A DNA stretch of 35,949 nucleotides from Thermococcus sp. (GTDB lineage Archaea; Methanobacteriota_B; Thermococci; Thermococcales; Thermococcaceae). The translations under genes and the position numbers were made by a program. The stretch is from the NCBI RefSeq assembly GCF_026988555.1, contig NZ_JALSLB010000058.1, forward strand, positions 1-35,949, in the 5' to 3' direction. Positions 24,386 to 30,711 of the stretch are shown here, in pieces (positions within the stretch are counted from its first letter, which is position 1; every line of letters starts with the position of its first letter). A model generated the notes under the pieces. The model saw only the letters and a program-made list of their open reading frames with translations, was not told the origin of the DNA and searched no databases.

Positions 24386-24390
24386 AAAAA
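24386..24390 (-). terminator. Terminator of tRNA-Glu
   Basis: Five T's on the minus strand, about 17 bases after the encoded CCA end of the tRNA. Confidence 0.5.
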
Positions 24391-24406
24391 GCGTCTTATA
24401 GAGTTC

Positions 24407-24484
24407 TGGTGCCCCGGCCGGGATTTGAACCCGGGGCGCGGGCTCGAAAGGCCCGCATGTTTGACCGGGCTACACCACCGGGGC
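24407..24484 (-). tRNA. tRNA-Glu, anticodon UUC, CCA encoded
   Basis: Read on the minus strand, the acceptor stem GCCCCGG (24478-24484) pairs with CCGGGGC at the 3' end, followed by the discriminator A and encoded CCA (24407-24409). The anticodon arm is CGGGC-CTTTCGA-GCCCG, giving anticodon TTC, which reads GAA and GAG. The T arm has the invariant GGTTCAAATCC. A TATA box (24507-24516) is 27 bases upstream and a T5 run lies downstream. No second copy of the tRNA 3' end was seen in the window, so there is no sign of an element integrated here. Confidence 0.97.
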
Positions 24485-24506
24485 TCGATATTAGGGAAGG
24501 GAGAGC

Positions 24507-24516
24507 GTTTAAAAAT
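24507..24516 (-). promoter_or_regulatory. TATA box of tRNA-Glu
   Basis: ATTTTTAAAC on the minus strand, centred 27 bases before the tRNA 5' end, the standard archaeal spacing. Confidence 0.7.
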
Positions 24517-24526
24517 CTTTCGACTC

Positions 24527-24883
24527 TCAGTCAATACCAACTAGGATGCTCCCCAGTACGATCAGCAGGACTCCCACCCACCTAATAGCCGCTACACTCT
24601 CTCTGAGGTAAGCGGCCGCTAGCAAGGTTGTTATTACATATGCGAGGCTCAACAGGGGGTACATTAAGCTTACCTCAAGATAAGAAAGGCTAACAAGCCA
24701 TAACACCGAGGATGCACCGTACAGTATTAACCCCATGATGGCATTCCTGTTCATTAGAAAGGCTCTTGCCATGGCGAGGTAGGGCCCCTTCTTGATGTTC
24801 ACTACCGCAAGCTTGAAGAATATAGGGCTTATCCCTGCAAACAATATGGACAGCGCTAAGCTTACGTAAGCAAGTTCTTTCAT
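24527..24883 (-). CDS. Four-TM EamA/SMR-like small transporter
   Basis: A 118-residue protein made of four hydrophobic helices with short loops, half the size of a standard EamA (DMT) transporter. FAGISPIFFKLAVV near residues 15-28, ASSVLWLVSLSYLEVSLMYPLLSLAYVITTLLAA (about 62-95, by position) and ESVAAIRWVGVLLIVLGSILV near 98-118 follow the pattern of SMR and ArnE/F-like proteins. Such half-size proteins work as dimers and can flip lipid-linked sugars or export cations. The two GT-C-like genes to the left make the lipid-sugar role attractive, but a tRNA gene lies between. I start at ATG 24883, right after GGTGGTGGTA; the longer frame to 24985 has a hydrophilic His-rich extension and overlaps the divergent gene. 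Confidence 0.72.
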   Translation of the reverse strand: MKELAYVSLALSILFAGISPIFFKLAVVNIKKGPYLAMARAFLMNRNAIMGLILYGASSVLWLVSLSYLEVSLMYPLLSLAYVITTLLAAAYLRESVAAIRWVGVLLIVLGSILVGID

Positions 24884-24949
24884 TACCACCACCATCTTGT
24901 GGTGATGGTTCCCTTTGATAAACTTTTTTAATATGACTCCCAGTTTTTC

Positions 24950-25954
24950 ATGATCCCAATGCTCGCCGTTAGAGTCTCCAAGCAAGAGGCCGAAAAAATC
25001 CGCAGGAGATTAATCGAACTCGGTGTCCTGTCCAGAGGGTATGCCCCTAAGCGGGAGGGCGAGTTCGTACTCTTTCCCGTCACAGGCTCAGTGGGGGGCT
25101 TCGAGCTCGTTGAGGCCGACTTTGAGAGGCTTGAGAGAAGGCCCCACAACTACCGTGAGATAGTTGAGATTCCGGATGAGGTTAGAGGGCTCCTCCCAAG
25201 CTCCTTCGACATCATCGGTTGGGTTGCTATAATCGAGCTTCCCGGGGAGTTGATGCCACACGGAAAAGCGATCGGAGAGGCCATCCTCAGGGTTCACCGG
25301 CACATAAAGGCCGTCTTCGCCAAGGGGGGCAAGGTTTCTGGAGAATATCGTGTGAGGGAGCTTATTCACCTTGCCGGCGAGAGGAGGACTGAAACCCTCC
25401 ACCGCGAGAACGGGGTAAGGCTGAAGCTCGACGTTGCTAAGGTTTACTTCTCCCCTCGCCTGGCCACGGAGAGGATGAGGGTTTTCGAGAAAACCCAGCC
25501 GGGGGAGGTTATATTTGATATGTTTGCCGGCGTCGGGCCCTATTCGATACTCTTAGCTAAAAAAGCCAAACTGGTCTTCGCCGTTGACTTGAACCCCTGG
25601 GCGATTCGCTACCTTGAGGAGAACATCAGGCTCAACAAAACCTCTAACGTGATTCCCATTCTCGGAGACGTGAAGAATGTTGCCGGAAAGCTCGAAGCTG
25701 ACAGAGTGATAATGAACCTCCCTAAGTTCGCCGACCGCTTTTTGAGGGAGGCCATGCTGAGCGTTAGGAAAGGTGGTGTAGTCCACTACTACGGCTTCGG
25801 CCCTGAAGAGAACCTGTTCTCAGAACACGAGGCGAAGATTAAAGCCATCGCGAAGGAGCTCGGCTTCACCTTTGAGATTCTCGAGCGGAGAAAAGTCCGT
25901 CCCTATGCACCGAGGCAGTTCAACATAGCGATTGACTTCAGGGTCCTGAAGTAA
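24950..25954 (+). CDS. trm5b: Trm5b-type tRNA (guanine-37 N1)-methyltransferase
   Basis: A 334-residue Trm5-family enzyme that makes m1G37 next to the tRNA anticodon, protecting the reading frame. Domain D1 covers about residues 1-70 and the central and Rossmann domains follow. Recognisable stretches are VSGEYRVRELIHLAGE near 128-143, VYFSPRLATERMRV near 165-178, the SAM motif DMFAGVGPYSI near 191-201, AVDLNPWAI near 212-220, the catalytic NLPKFADRF near 254-262 and the C-terminal YAPRQFNIAIDF. The presence of D1 and the NLPKFA form match Trm5b as in Methanocaldococcus. The start may be ATG 24950 or ATG 24959; neither has a clear ribosome binding site, and an A/T tract at 24917-24937 suggests a leaderless transcript. 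Confidence 0.9.
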   Translation: MIPMLAVRVSKQEAEKIRRRLIELGVLSRGYAPKREGEFVLFPVTGSVGGFELVEADFERLERRPHNYREIVEIPDEVRGLLPSSFDIIGWVAIIELPGELMPHGKAIGEAILRVHRHIKAVFAKGGKVSGEYRVRELIHLAGERRTETLHRENGVRLKLDVAKVYFSPRLATERMRVFEKTQPGEVIFDMFAGVGPYSILLAKKAKLVFAVDLNPWAIRYLEENIRLNKTSNVIPILGDVKNVAGKLEADRVIMNLPKFADRFLREAMLSVRKGGVVHYYGFGPEENLFSEHEAKIKAIAKELGFTFEILERRKVRPYAPRQFNIAIDFRVLK

Positions 25955-26030
25955 TGTCATGTGGGTGGAACATGCTTTAAAAAAAGTTGTTTTCCCAATA
26001 AGACACCCAAAAAGAGTAGAAAAAGGAAAA

Positions 26031-27356
26031 TCACTTCCCCGCTATTCTCACGTTCTCGAACTTTATGAAGGGTGTTATCATGGTGGTCATGAAGGGCATG
26101 ACCGTCTGCTCCCTCGTAACTTCGCTCGCCCCTTTCAACAGCTCGTAGACGTTGCCGGCTATGAGGAACACGCTCGCGCCCTTTACCTCGCCGTCCTCGA
26201 TGAGGAAGGCAGGGTTTGCAGTTACCGCGAAGTTACCGTTGTCGGGGTTGCTTGAGTGCGCACCCTGGAAGCCGTCCACAAGGTAGCCGCGCTTGATCTC
26301 GCCTATGATGTCCTCAAGCGCCCGACTTCCCTTCTCGATCACCATGCTGTGGAACCCGATTTTCACACCGCCGCTTCTTGTATCGCGCTTCCCGTTTCCG
26401 GTGCTCTCCGTACCGTGTACCCTGGCCCAGTAGTTGTCCCAGACGAAGCCCTTGAATGTCCCGTTCTCTATGAGGACGTTCTTCCTCGTCGGAACACCTT
26501 CGCCGTCCGCTATAACGGGTTCAATAGCGAGGGGATGGAACGGGTCGTCGTAGATCGTCAGGACCTCACTCGCTATCCTCTCATCAACCTTGTCAGCCAG
26601 TGGGGTCGTCCCTTTAATGAGTCTCTCTCCACTGAACGCTGGGAAGAGGGCGTAGCTCAGCAACCCAGCGATTGCCCATGGGCCGAGTATCACAGGAACC
26701 TCCTCGTTCTTGCTGGGGATGACGTTGTATGCCCATTTGACCTTCTGTGCCGCCCTTTCAACGACCCCGTCAACGTCCAGGTTTAGGTCTCTACGGGCAT
26801 CAAAGTCGAAGATACCGGGGGTTACGACACCTTCTTTTCTGCCGACGAACTCCAGGAAGAAGAACGCTGCCCCACCCTCCTGGGAAACATCCACCCCGTG
26901 TGAGTTCAGGATCCTGCTCTCTTCCCAGTCAACACCGCCCTCTCCTCCCGCAACTATGAGGTTCTCGTCCTTCTCGCGTGCGAGTTTTATGCCGCGGACG
27001 AGCATTTCGACGAGTCCATCCGGTGAGACCTCTTTGAGTTCATAGTTCGGCTTCGGCCTCTCCCGGTACTTTCCCGGCTCCGGAAGGGAAATCCACTTCT
27101 CGTCGGGGCTGTTGAGCTTGGCCATCTTCGCGGCCCTTTCTATAGCCTCCTTTACGCGGTGTTCCTCGTCGCTGTCCACTACGGCAAGGCCGAGACGCTT
27201 GTCCTTTATTCCGCGGATTACCGTCACAGCCCCGCTCCTAGTGGAGGCCATTGATATCTCGTTGAGCTCGACGCTCGCACTAACCTCTCTTGAACGGTAA
27301 ACGGCTATCTCAACCTCATCGAAAAGCTTCTCTGCGTAACGTACGAGGTTCTCCAT
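26031..27356 (-). CDS. tldE: TldE/PmbA-family subunit of the TldD-TldE protease
   Basis: A 441-residue member of the TldD/PmbA family. It follows tldD at once and lacks the HExxxH zinc motif, as TldE subunits do; the fold is shown by EVAVYRSREVSASVELNEIS-type N-terminal strands (residues about 14-30), the VPVILGPWAIAGLL stretch near 228-241, and the C-terminal GNFAVTANPAFLIEDGEVKG near 390-409. TldD-TldE is a heterodimeric zinc protease that digests unfolded peptides and, in bacteria, matures peptide antibiotics such as microcin B17. I start at ATG 27356, with GGTGAT four bases upstream; the ATG and GTG further up lie within that site. It ends 76 bases from the convergent trm5b. Confidence 0.88.
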   Translation of the reverse strand: MENLVRYAEKLFDEVEIAVYRSREVSASVELNEISMASTRSGAVTVIRGIKDKRLGLAVVDSDEEHRVKEAIERAAKMAKLNSPDEKWISLPEPGKYRERPKPNYELKEVSPDGLVEMLVRGIKLAREKDENLIVAGGEGGVDWEESRILNSHGVDVSQEGGAAFFFLEFVGRKEGVVTPGIFDFDARRDLNLDVDGVVERAAQKVKWAYNVIPSKNEEVPVILGPWAIAGLLSYALFPAFSGERLIKGTTPLADKVDERIASEVLTIYDDPFHPLAIEPVIADGEGVPTRKNVLIENGTFKGFVWDNYWARVHGTESTGNGKRDTRSGGVKIGFHSMVIEKGSRALEDIIGEIKRGYLVDGFQGAHSSNPDNGNFAVTANPAFLIEDGEVKGASVFLIAGNVYELLKGASEVTREQTVMPFMTTMITPFIKFENVRIAGK

Positions 27357-27366
27357 CTTCATCACC

Positions 27367-28734
27367 TCAGCCGATCAGTATTCCTCCATCGAACTTCATA
27401 TGCGGGCCTCCTGAGCTCACGAAGGCCGTCTGTCCCTTTCCGCAGAAGCCGACCTCAAGGCCGAAGTCCTTGCCGACCGCTGAAATCTTCTTGAGAGCCT
27501 CAATGGCAACGCCGGTAATCGAGGTGTCCCTTATCGGCTCGGCTATCTCACCGTTCCTGATGACGTAGCCCTCCTGGACGCCGACCTGGAAGGCGCTGTT
27601 GAGCTGGGCCTGTCCTCCCCTGAAGTCAACGACGTAGTAGCCGAATTTGATGTCCTCGATGAGCTCCTCGAAGGAGTGGTCGCCTGGTTCAAATACGGTG
27701 TTCCTCATCCTGATTATCGGCGGGTAGCGGTAGCTCTCGGCCCTGGCGTGGCCGTTCGGCTCCATGCCCCACTTGTGGGCGTATTCGCGGTTCAGCATTA
27801 TCTCCTTGAGGATTCCGTTCTCGATGATGTGGATGTCCCTCACAGGAACGCCCTCGTCGTCGTACTTGTCGTTTCCAAAGCCGCCCTCAACGTAGCGCTC
27901 GCTCATCGTGACGTACTCAGGGGCAATCTGCTTGCCTATGAGGTCCTTGAAGGGCGAGTTTATCGTTAAGTCTGCCTCTGCAAGGTGGCCCAAAGCCTCG
28001 TGTGCTATGATTCCAACGACGATCGGGCCCGCAACGATTGGGAACTCGCCGCGCTTCGGGGCAACGCCCTCAAGCTGGCTGTGCATCTTTCTAAGAACCC
28101 TCTCGGTGACTTTCTCGTTGGGCTCTCTATCCGTCATCAGCTCCCAGCCATAGTCCACAGCGCCAATACTGTCCCTCGCCATGGCCAGCTTTCCGTCGGC
28201 CTTTCCGGTGACGTAGGTTCCCTGGTAGAGATAGTTGTAATCCCATTCTACCCTTGTGCCCTCGTTAGTGAGGACAGCCTTTTTCCCGCTACCGTCCTCG
28301 TAGCGGATCTGGACGCTCTTAACGGCCTCGTCCTCCTTGAGGAACTTCTCAAGTTCCCGTAGGTGGGCGACCTTCTCCTCGATGTCCACTTCCCTCGGCT
28401 TGACCTTCATCCTGCTCTTCACGAAGTCCTCAACGGGTCTTATCTCGGCCAGATAAATTTTCTCCTTCTTGGTGGCCGCTGCGGCGTTTGCCAGTTTGTA
28501 CGCTTCTTCGATTTTCGTTTCCAGGTTGGTGAGGTCACTCGTCGATGAGAAACCCCACGCACCGTTGGCAAGAACTCGTATCGCTATTCCGCGGTTTAAC
28601 TTCCCGGTAAAGCTCGTGAAAACTCCGTCTTTTAATCCGAGTGTTGTCTTTCTCAAGTCCTCATATCGGAGCTCTATGTAGTCCGCTTTCAGGTTTTCCT
28701 CCGCCCATTTAAGGGCCCTTTCAAGTGCCTCCAT
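27367..28734 (-). CDS. tldD: TldD zinc metalloprotease subunit
   Basis: A 455-residue TldD. The zinc-binding HEALGH (HExxxH) lies near residue 245, in IIAHEALGHLAEADL, and the third ligand region is near the GFCGKGQ cysteine motif around residue 430. The C-terminal SSGGPHMKFDGGILIG is also typical. It is the catalytic partner of TldE, with only ten bases between the genes. The start is ATG 28734, with GGTGGT four bases upstream; the frame opens 13 codons earlier across the predicted leader. A TATA box lies at 28779-28787. The divergent neighbour encodes an exported Cys-rich protein, a possible substrate by position only. Confidence 0.93.
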   Translation of the reverse strand: MEALERALKWAEENLKADYIELRYEDLRKTTLGLKDGVFTSFTGKLNRGIAIRVLANGAWGFSSTSDLTNLETKIEEAYKLANAAAATKKEKIYLAEIRPVEDFVKSRMKVKPREVDIEEKVAHLRELEKFLKEDEAVKSVQIRYEDGSGKKAVLTNEGTRVEWDYNYLYQGTYVTGKADGKLAMARDSIGAVDYGWELMTDREPNEKVTERVLRKMHSQLEGVAPKRGEFPIVAGPIVVGIIAHEALGHLAEADLTINSPFKDLIGKQIAPEYVTMSERYVEGGFGNDKYDDEGVPVRDIHIIENGILKEIMLNREYAHKWGMEPNGHARAESYRYPPIIRMRNTVFEPGDHSFEELIEDIKFGYYVVDFRGGQAQLNSAFQVGVQEGYVIRNGEIAEPIRDTSITGVAIEALKKISAVGKDFGLEVGFCGKGQTAFVSSGGPHMKFDGGILIG

Positions 28735-28778
28735 GGTTACCACCGTTTCTATCTGTTCACTGATGAATCGCACGCCGG

Positions 28779-28787
28779 GTATAAAAG
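28779..28787 (-). promoter_or_regulatory. TATA box of tldD-tldE
   Basis: CTTTTATAC on the minus strand predicts a start near 28757 and a leader of about 23 bases that includes GGTGGT. Confidence 0.55.
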
Positions 28788-28896
28788 TCTTTTGAGCCTT
28801 TCGATATGGGTCGAAAAGAATCGTGCCAGGAATTACTATTAAAGATAGTGAATTGGATCTAACTGTATCTTTCCGGACTCCTTTTAAACGAAAGTG

Positions 28897-28905
28897 TTAT
28901 ATAAG
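28897..28905 (+). promoter_or_regulatory. TATA box of the Cys-rich exported protein gene
   Basis: TTATATAAG predicts a start near 28927 and a leader of about 23 bases with a run of eight G's just before ATG 28950. The rest of the 28735-28949 gap is AT-rich and holds a second TATA-like CTTTTAAAC at 28881-28889. Confidence 0.5.
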
Positions 28906-28949
28906 ATAAGTGAACATAATTCAATGCAAAAACCCGTTGGGGGGGGTCG

Positions 28950-29654
28950 ATGAGGAAGCGTGCACTGCTGGCCGTGATTGTGGTTTTGCTGTTGATCGGA
29001 GCCTACGGCGCCTACGTGGTCAGCTACCCCAGGTATCCTGAGGTGAAGGGCTGTGTGAACCCATTTGCGGTTACAAAACCCGTAAGCAGGGTTCAAGAGA
29101 ACTGGTCTACAGCTCACGTGTTCTTAAAGCTGGTAACGAGTAAGGACTTCTGGAAGCTGGCCAAACCATGGGACGTTGATTACTCTCACGTCAAAATTGT
29201 GAAGCACACGATTGAGTACAACGGTGAAAAGATAACCATGCTCGCCATGGGGATTCCGCTGAAGGACAAGAAACACGTGATAGCGCTGTACGAGTTTTCA
29301 AAACCAGTACAGGAGGTAAAAGAGAGAGCATTTTTATTTGAGATAGAGGGAACTCGCATAAAAGCTGAATCCTTAAGCACTAACGGATACGTGACGACAC
29401 TAACTTCATGCTCCCATGAGTGTAGCAGTAGTGATGACTGTGGATTCCTTGAGAGGTGTGAATGGTACCCATGTTCTACGAACTGGGATTGTGCCATCAG
29501 GTGCTGTCTAACAGGCGGGAGCGGTCTCTGTACTATCCCCTGTGTTATCTCAAGAACATTATGCATTGCATGTATAGCGGCTGCTTGTCCACTTTGTGTT
29601 GATTACTGCTCGGAAAGCGGTACGAAATGTGTTCCAATAACACCAGGTCCATAA
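28950..29654 (+). CDS. Exported Cys-rich protein, halocin-C8-like bacteriocin precursor candidate
   Basis: A 234-residue protein with a signal peptide or anchor (basic MRKR, then a hydrophobic segment at 5-24), a soluble middle domain (about 37-145), and a C-terminal domain with 16 cysteines between residues 154 and 227. The spacing falls into two blocks: six cysteines at 154-181, and ten at 185-227 in the pattern CC-x7-C-x3-C-x6-C-x2-C-x4-C-x2-C-x3-C-x6-C. The stretch GLCTIPCVISRTLC resembles VCTIGCSAAGGFIC of halocin C8, which also has ten cysteines and is cut from the C-terminus of a larger precursor. That similarity is from memory and short. A secreted disulfide-rich enzyme or structural protein is the alternative. 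The next two genes encode small membrane proteins, as expected of immunity or export partners. The 3' half is AT-richer than the 5' half. Confidence 0.65.
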   Translation: MRKRALLAVIVVLLLIGAYGAYVVSYPRYPEVKGCVNPFAVTKPVSRVQENWSTAHVFLKLVTSKDFWKLAKPWDVDYSHVKIVKHTIEYNGEKITMLAMGIPLKDKKHVIALYEFSKPVQEVKERAFLFEIEGTRIKAESLSTNGYVTTLTSCSHECSSSDDCGFLERCEWYPCSTNWDCAIRCCLTGGSGLCTIPCVISRTLCIACIAAACPLCVDYCSESGTKCVPITPGP

Positions 29655-29668
29655 TGGGGGGTGAGAAT

Positions 29669-30037
29669 ATGAAAAGCATGAGATTCCAAACATCTATTTT
29701 TATATTCTTTTTGGTGGGGTACTTCTTTTACCTAAAAGGATTCTATCCCTTTGAGATTGCTTTTTTAACGGCTACCATTACGGCAATTTTGGTTTATCTA
29801 ATCCCTGTGGGGTTAGTAGAATTTGTTAAAAAGAAGAGGCATGACCTTACAAGTGGACTACTCATTGCAACAATCTGGGAATTCAGTCTGGCAATTCTTA
29901 CGAGAGTACTAATTTCACCACTGTGGAGAAGTTTCCTGCTGGCAGGAGTCGGCGGAGCCCTCACAACAGTCTTCCTTGCGTTTGTGCGAAAAGGGAAGGA
30001 AAAACAAAATGAAAATGCCGCGAAACTCCAAATTTAA
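29669..30037 (+). CDS. Small four-TM membrane protein, possible immunity or export partner
   Basis: A 122-residue protein of unknown family with four hydrophobic segments (about 9-27, 31-54, 66-88 and 92-110) and a basic, hydrophilic tail (RKGKEKQNENAAK). It starts at ATG 29669, which has GGTGAG five bases upstream, only 14 bases after the stop of the Cys-rich protein gene, so the two are one transcript. Its size and layout are like immunity proteins or accessory membrane proteins of bacteriocin loci, but no sequence motif proves that. It is AT-rich like the 3' part of the gene before it. Confidence 0.65.
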   Translation: MKSMRFQTSIFIFFLVGYFFYLKGFYPFEIAFLTATITAILVYLIPVGLVEFVKKKRHDLTSGLLIATIWEFSLAILTRVLISPLWRSFLLAGVGGALTTVFLAFVRKGKEKQNENAAKLQI

Positions 30038-30052
30038 AACCGGGTGTCCCAA

Positions 30053-30295
30053 ATGCCAGTCTCCGTGAACGTGTGGGTCGGAATCCTCATAGTCCTCGGC
30101 ATCTCTCTCCTCATCTATTTATACTCCAGAAGACGAATGAGCGCCCCCAGAGCTGGTCTGATAGCAGTTACAACGTATATTCTCCTTGGGCTGACCTTAA
30201 TAGCCCTCGGCTGGAACATCAGCCCCTGGACAATAATCCTTCCCGGTCTCTTCGTGGCCTTCTTGGACGTCCTCCAGCTCAGACACCACTCTTAG
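30053..30295 (+). CDS. Small three-TM membrane protein
   Basis: An 80-residue hydrophobic protein: one helix near residues 8-24 (VGILIVLGISLLIYLY), a basic loop (SRRRMSAPR), and two more helices near 34-52 and 56-75. It begins 15 bases after the previous gene. The start could be ATG 30053 or GTG 30044; the ribosome binding site (GGGTG) is weak for either. GC content rises again compared with the preceding gene, so it may be older resident sequence instead of part of the Cys-rich cassette. No function can be given. Confidence 0.6.
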   Translation: MPVSVNVWVGILIVLGISLLIYLYSRRRMSAPRAGLIAVTTYILLGLTLIALGWNISPWTIILPGLFVAFLDVLQLRHHS

Positions 30296-30298
30296 CAA

Positions 30299-30308
30299 CC
30301 TTTTTATC
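30299..30308 (+). promoter_or_regulatory. Leaderless promoter of the cupin gene
   Basis: CCTTTTTATC is centred 27 bases before ATG 30331, with no ribosome binding site in between, so the mRNA probably begins at the start codon. Confidence 0.5.
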
Positions 30309-30330
30309 CTTATCTCTTAAACCAACAACC

Positions 30331-30675
30331 ATGAAGGCCGAAATCAAAAACCCCATAGACAGAGGCACCTACCGGAAGCTCCCGCTCTTCGAGGGCGAGC
30401 TCTCAGAAGGAGGCTACGCCCAGATAGTCGAGGTCAAGCCCGGGCAGACCGTCAGGAAGCACTACCATCTCCACCAGTACGAGCTGTTCTACATAATGGG
30501 CGGCGAGGCGAGGCTCGGCATCGGCGGAAGGGAATACCTCGCGAAGCCCGGCGATATCTTTCTGGTAAAGCCAAGAACCGTTCACTGGGTAATCAACGAG
30601 AAGGACGAACCCTTCAGGCTCTTCGTGGTGAAGCTGAACTACAGAGGGGACGACTCGATTTGGCTGGAGGGGTGA
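30331..30675 (+). CDS. Single-domain cupin protein
   Basis: A 114-residue cupin. Motif 1 is visible as KHYHLHQYELFYIMGGEARL near residues 43-62, with the metal ligands H44, H46 and E50, and motif 2 as PGDIFLVKPRTVHWV near 72-86, supplying the last histidine. It should bind a divalent metal; similar small cupins include sugar isomerases and regulators of mannose-phosphate metabolism, but the substrate is not readable. The open frame extends back to 30073 through the previous gene, which I reject because a TATA box fits ATG 30331. It converges on the oleate hydratase gene with a 36-base gap. Confidence 0.82.
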   Translation: MKAEIKNPIDRGTYRKLPLFEGELSEGGYAQIVEVKPGQTVRKHYHLHQYELFYIMGGEARLGIGGREYLAKPGDIFLVKPRTVHWVINEKDEPFRLFVVKLNYRGDDSIWLEG

Positions 30676-30711
30676 AGACCAAAAACGACAGAAACAAGAA
30701 AACCGGGAAAA

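Noticed and set aside
24407-24484. tRNA-Glu as an integration site of a mobile element.
   Set aside because: No repeated tRNA 3' end and no integrase gene were seen in the window.
25955-26030. Possible small RNA in the gap between trm5b and tldE (GGGTG and CACCC arms, TTTAAAAAAA tract).
   Set aside because: The arms are only five bases and far apart, and the gap lies between convergent genes where A/T tracts act as terminators.
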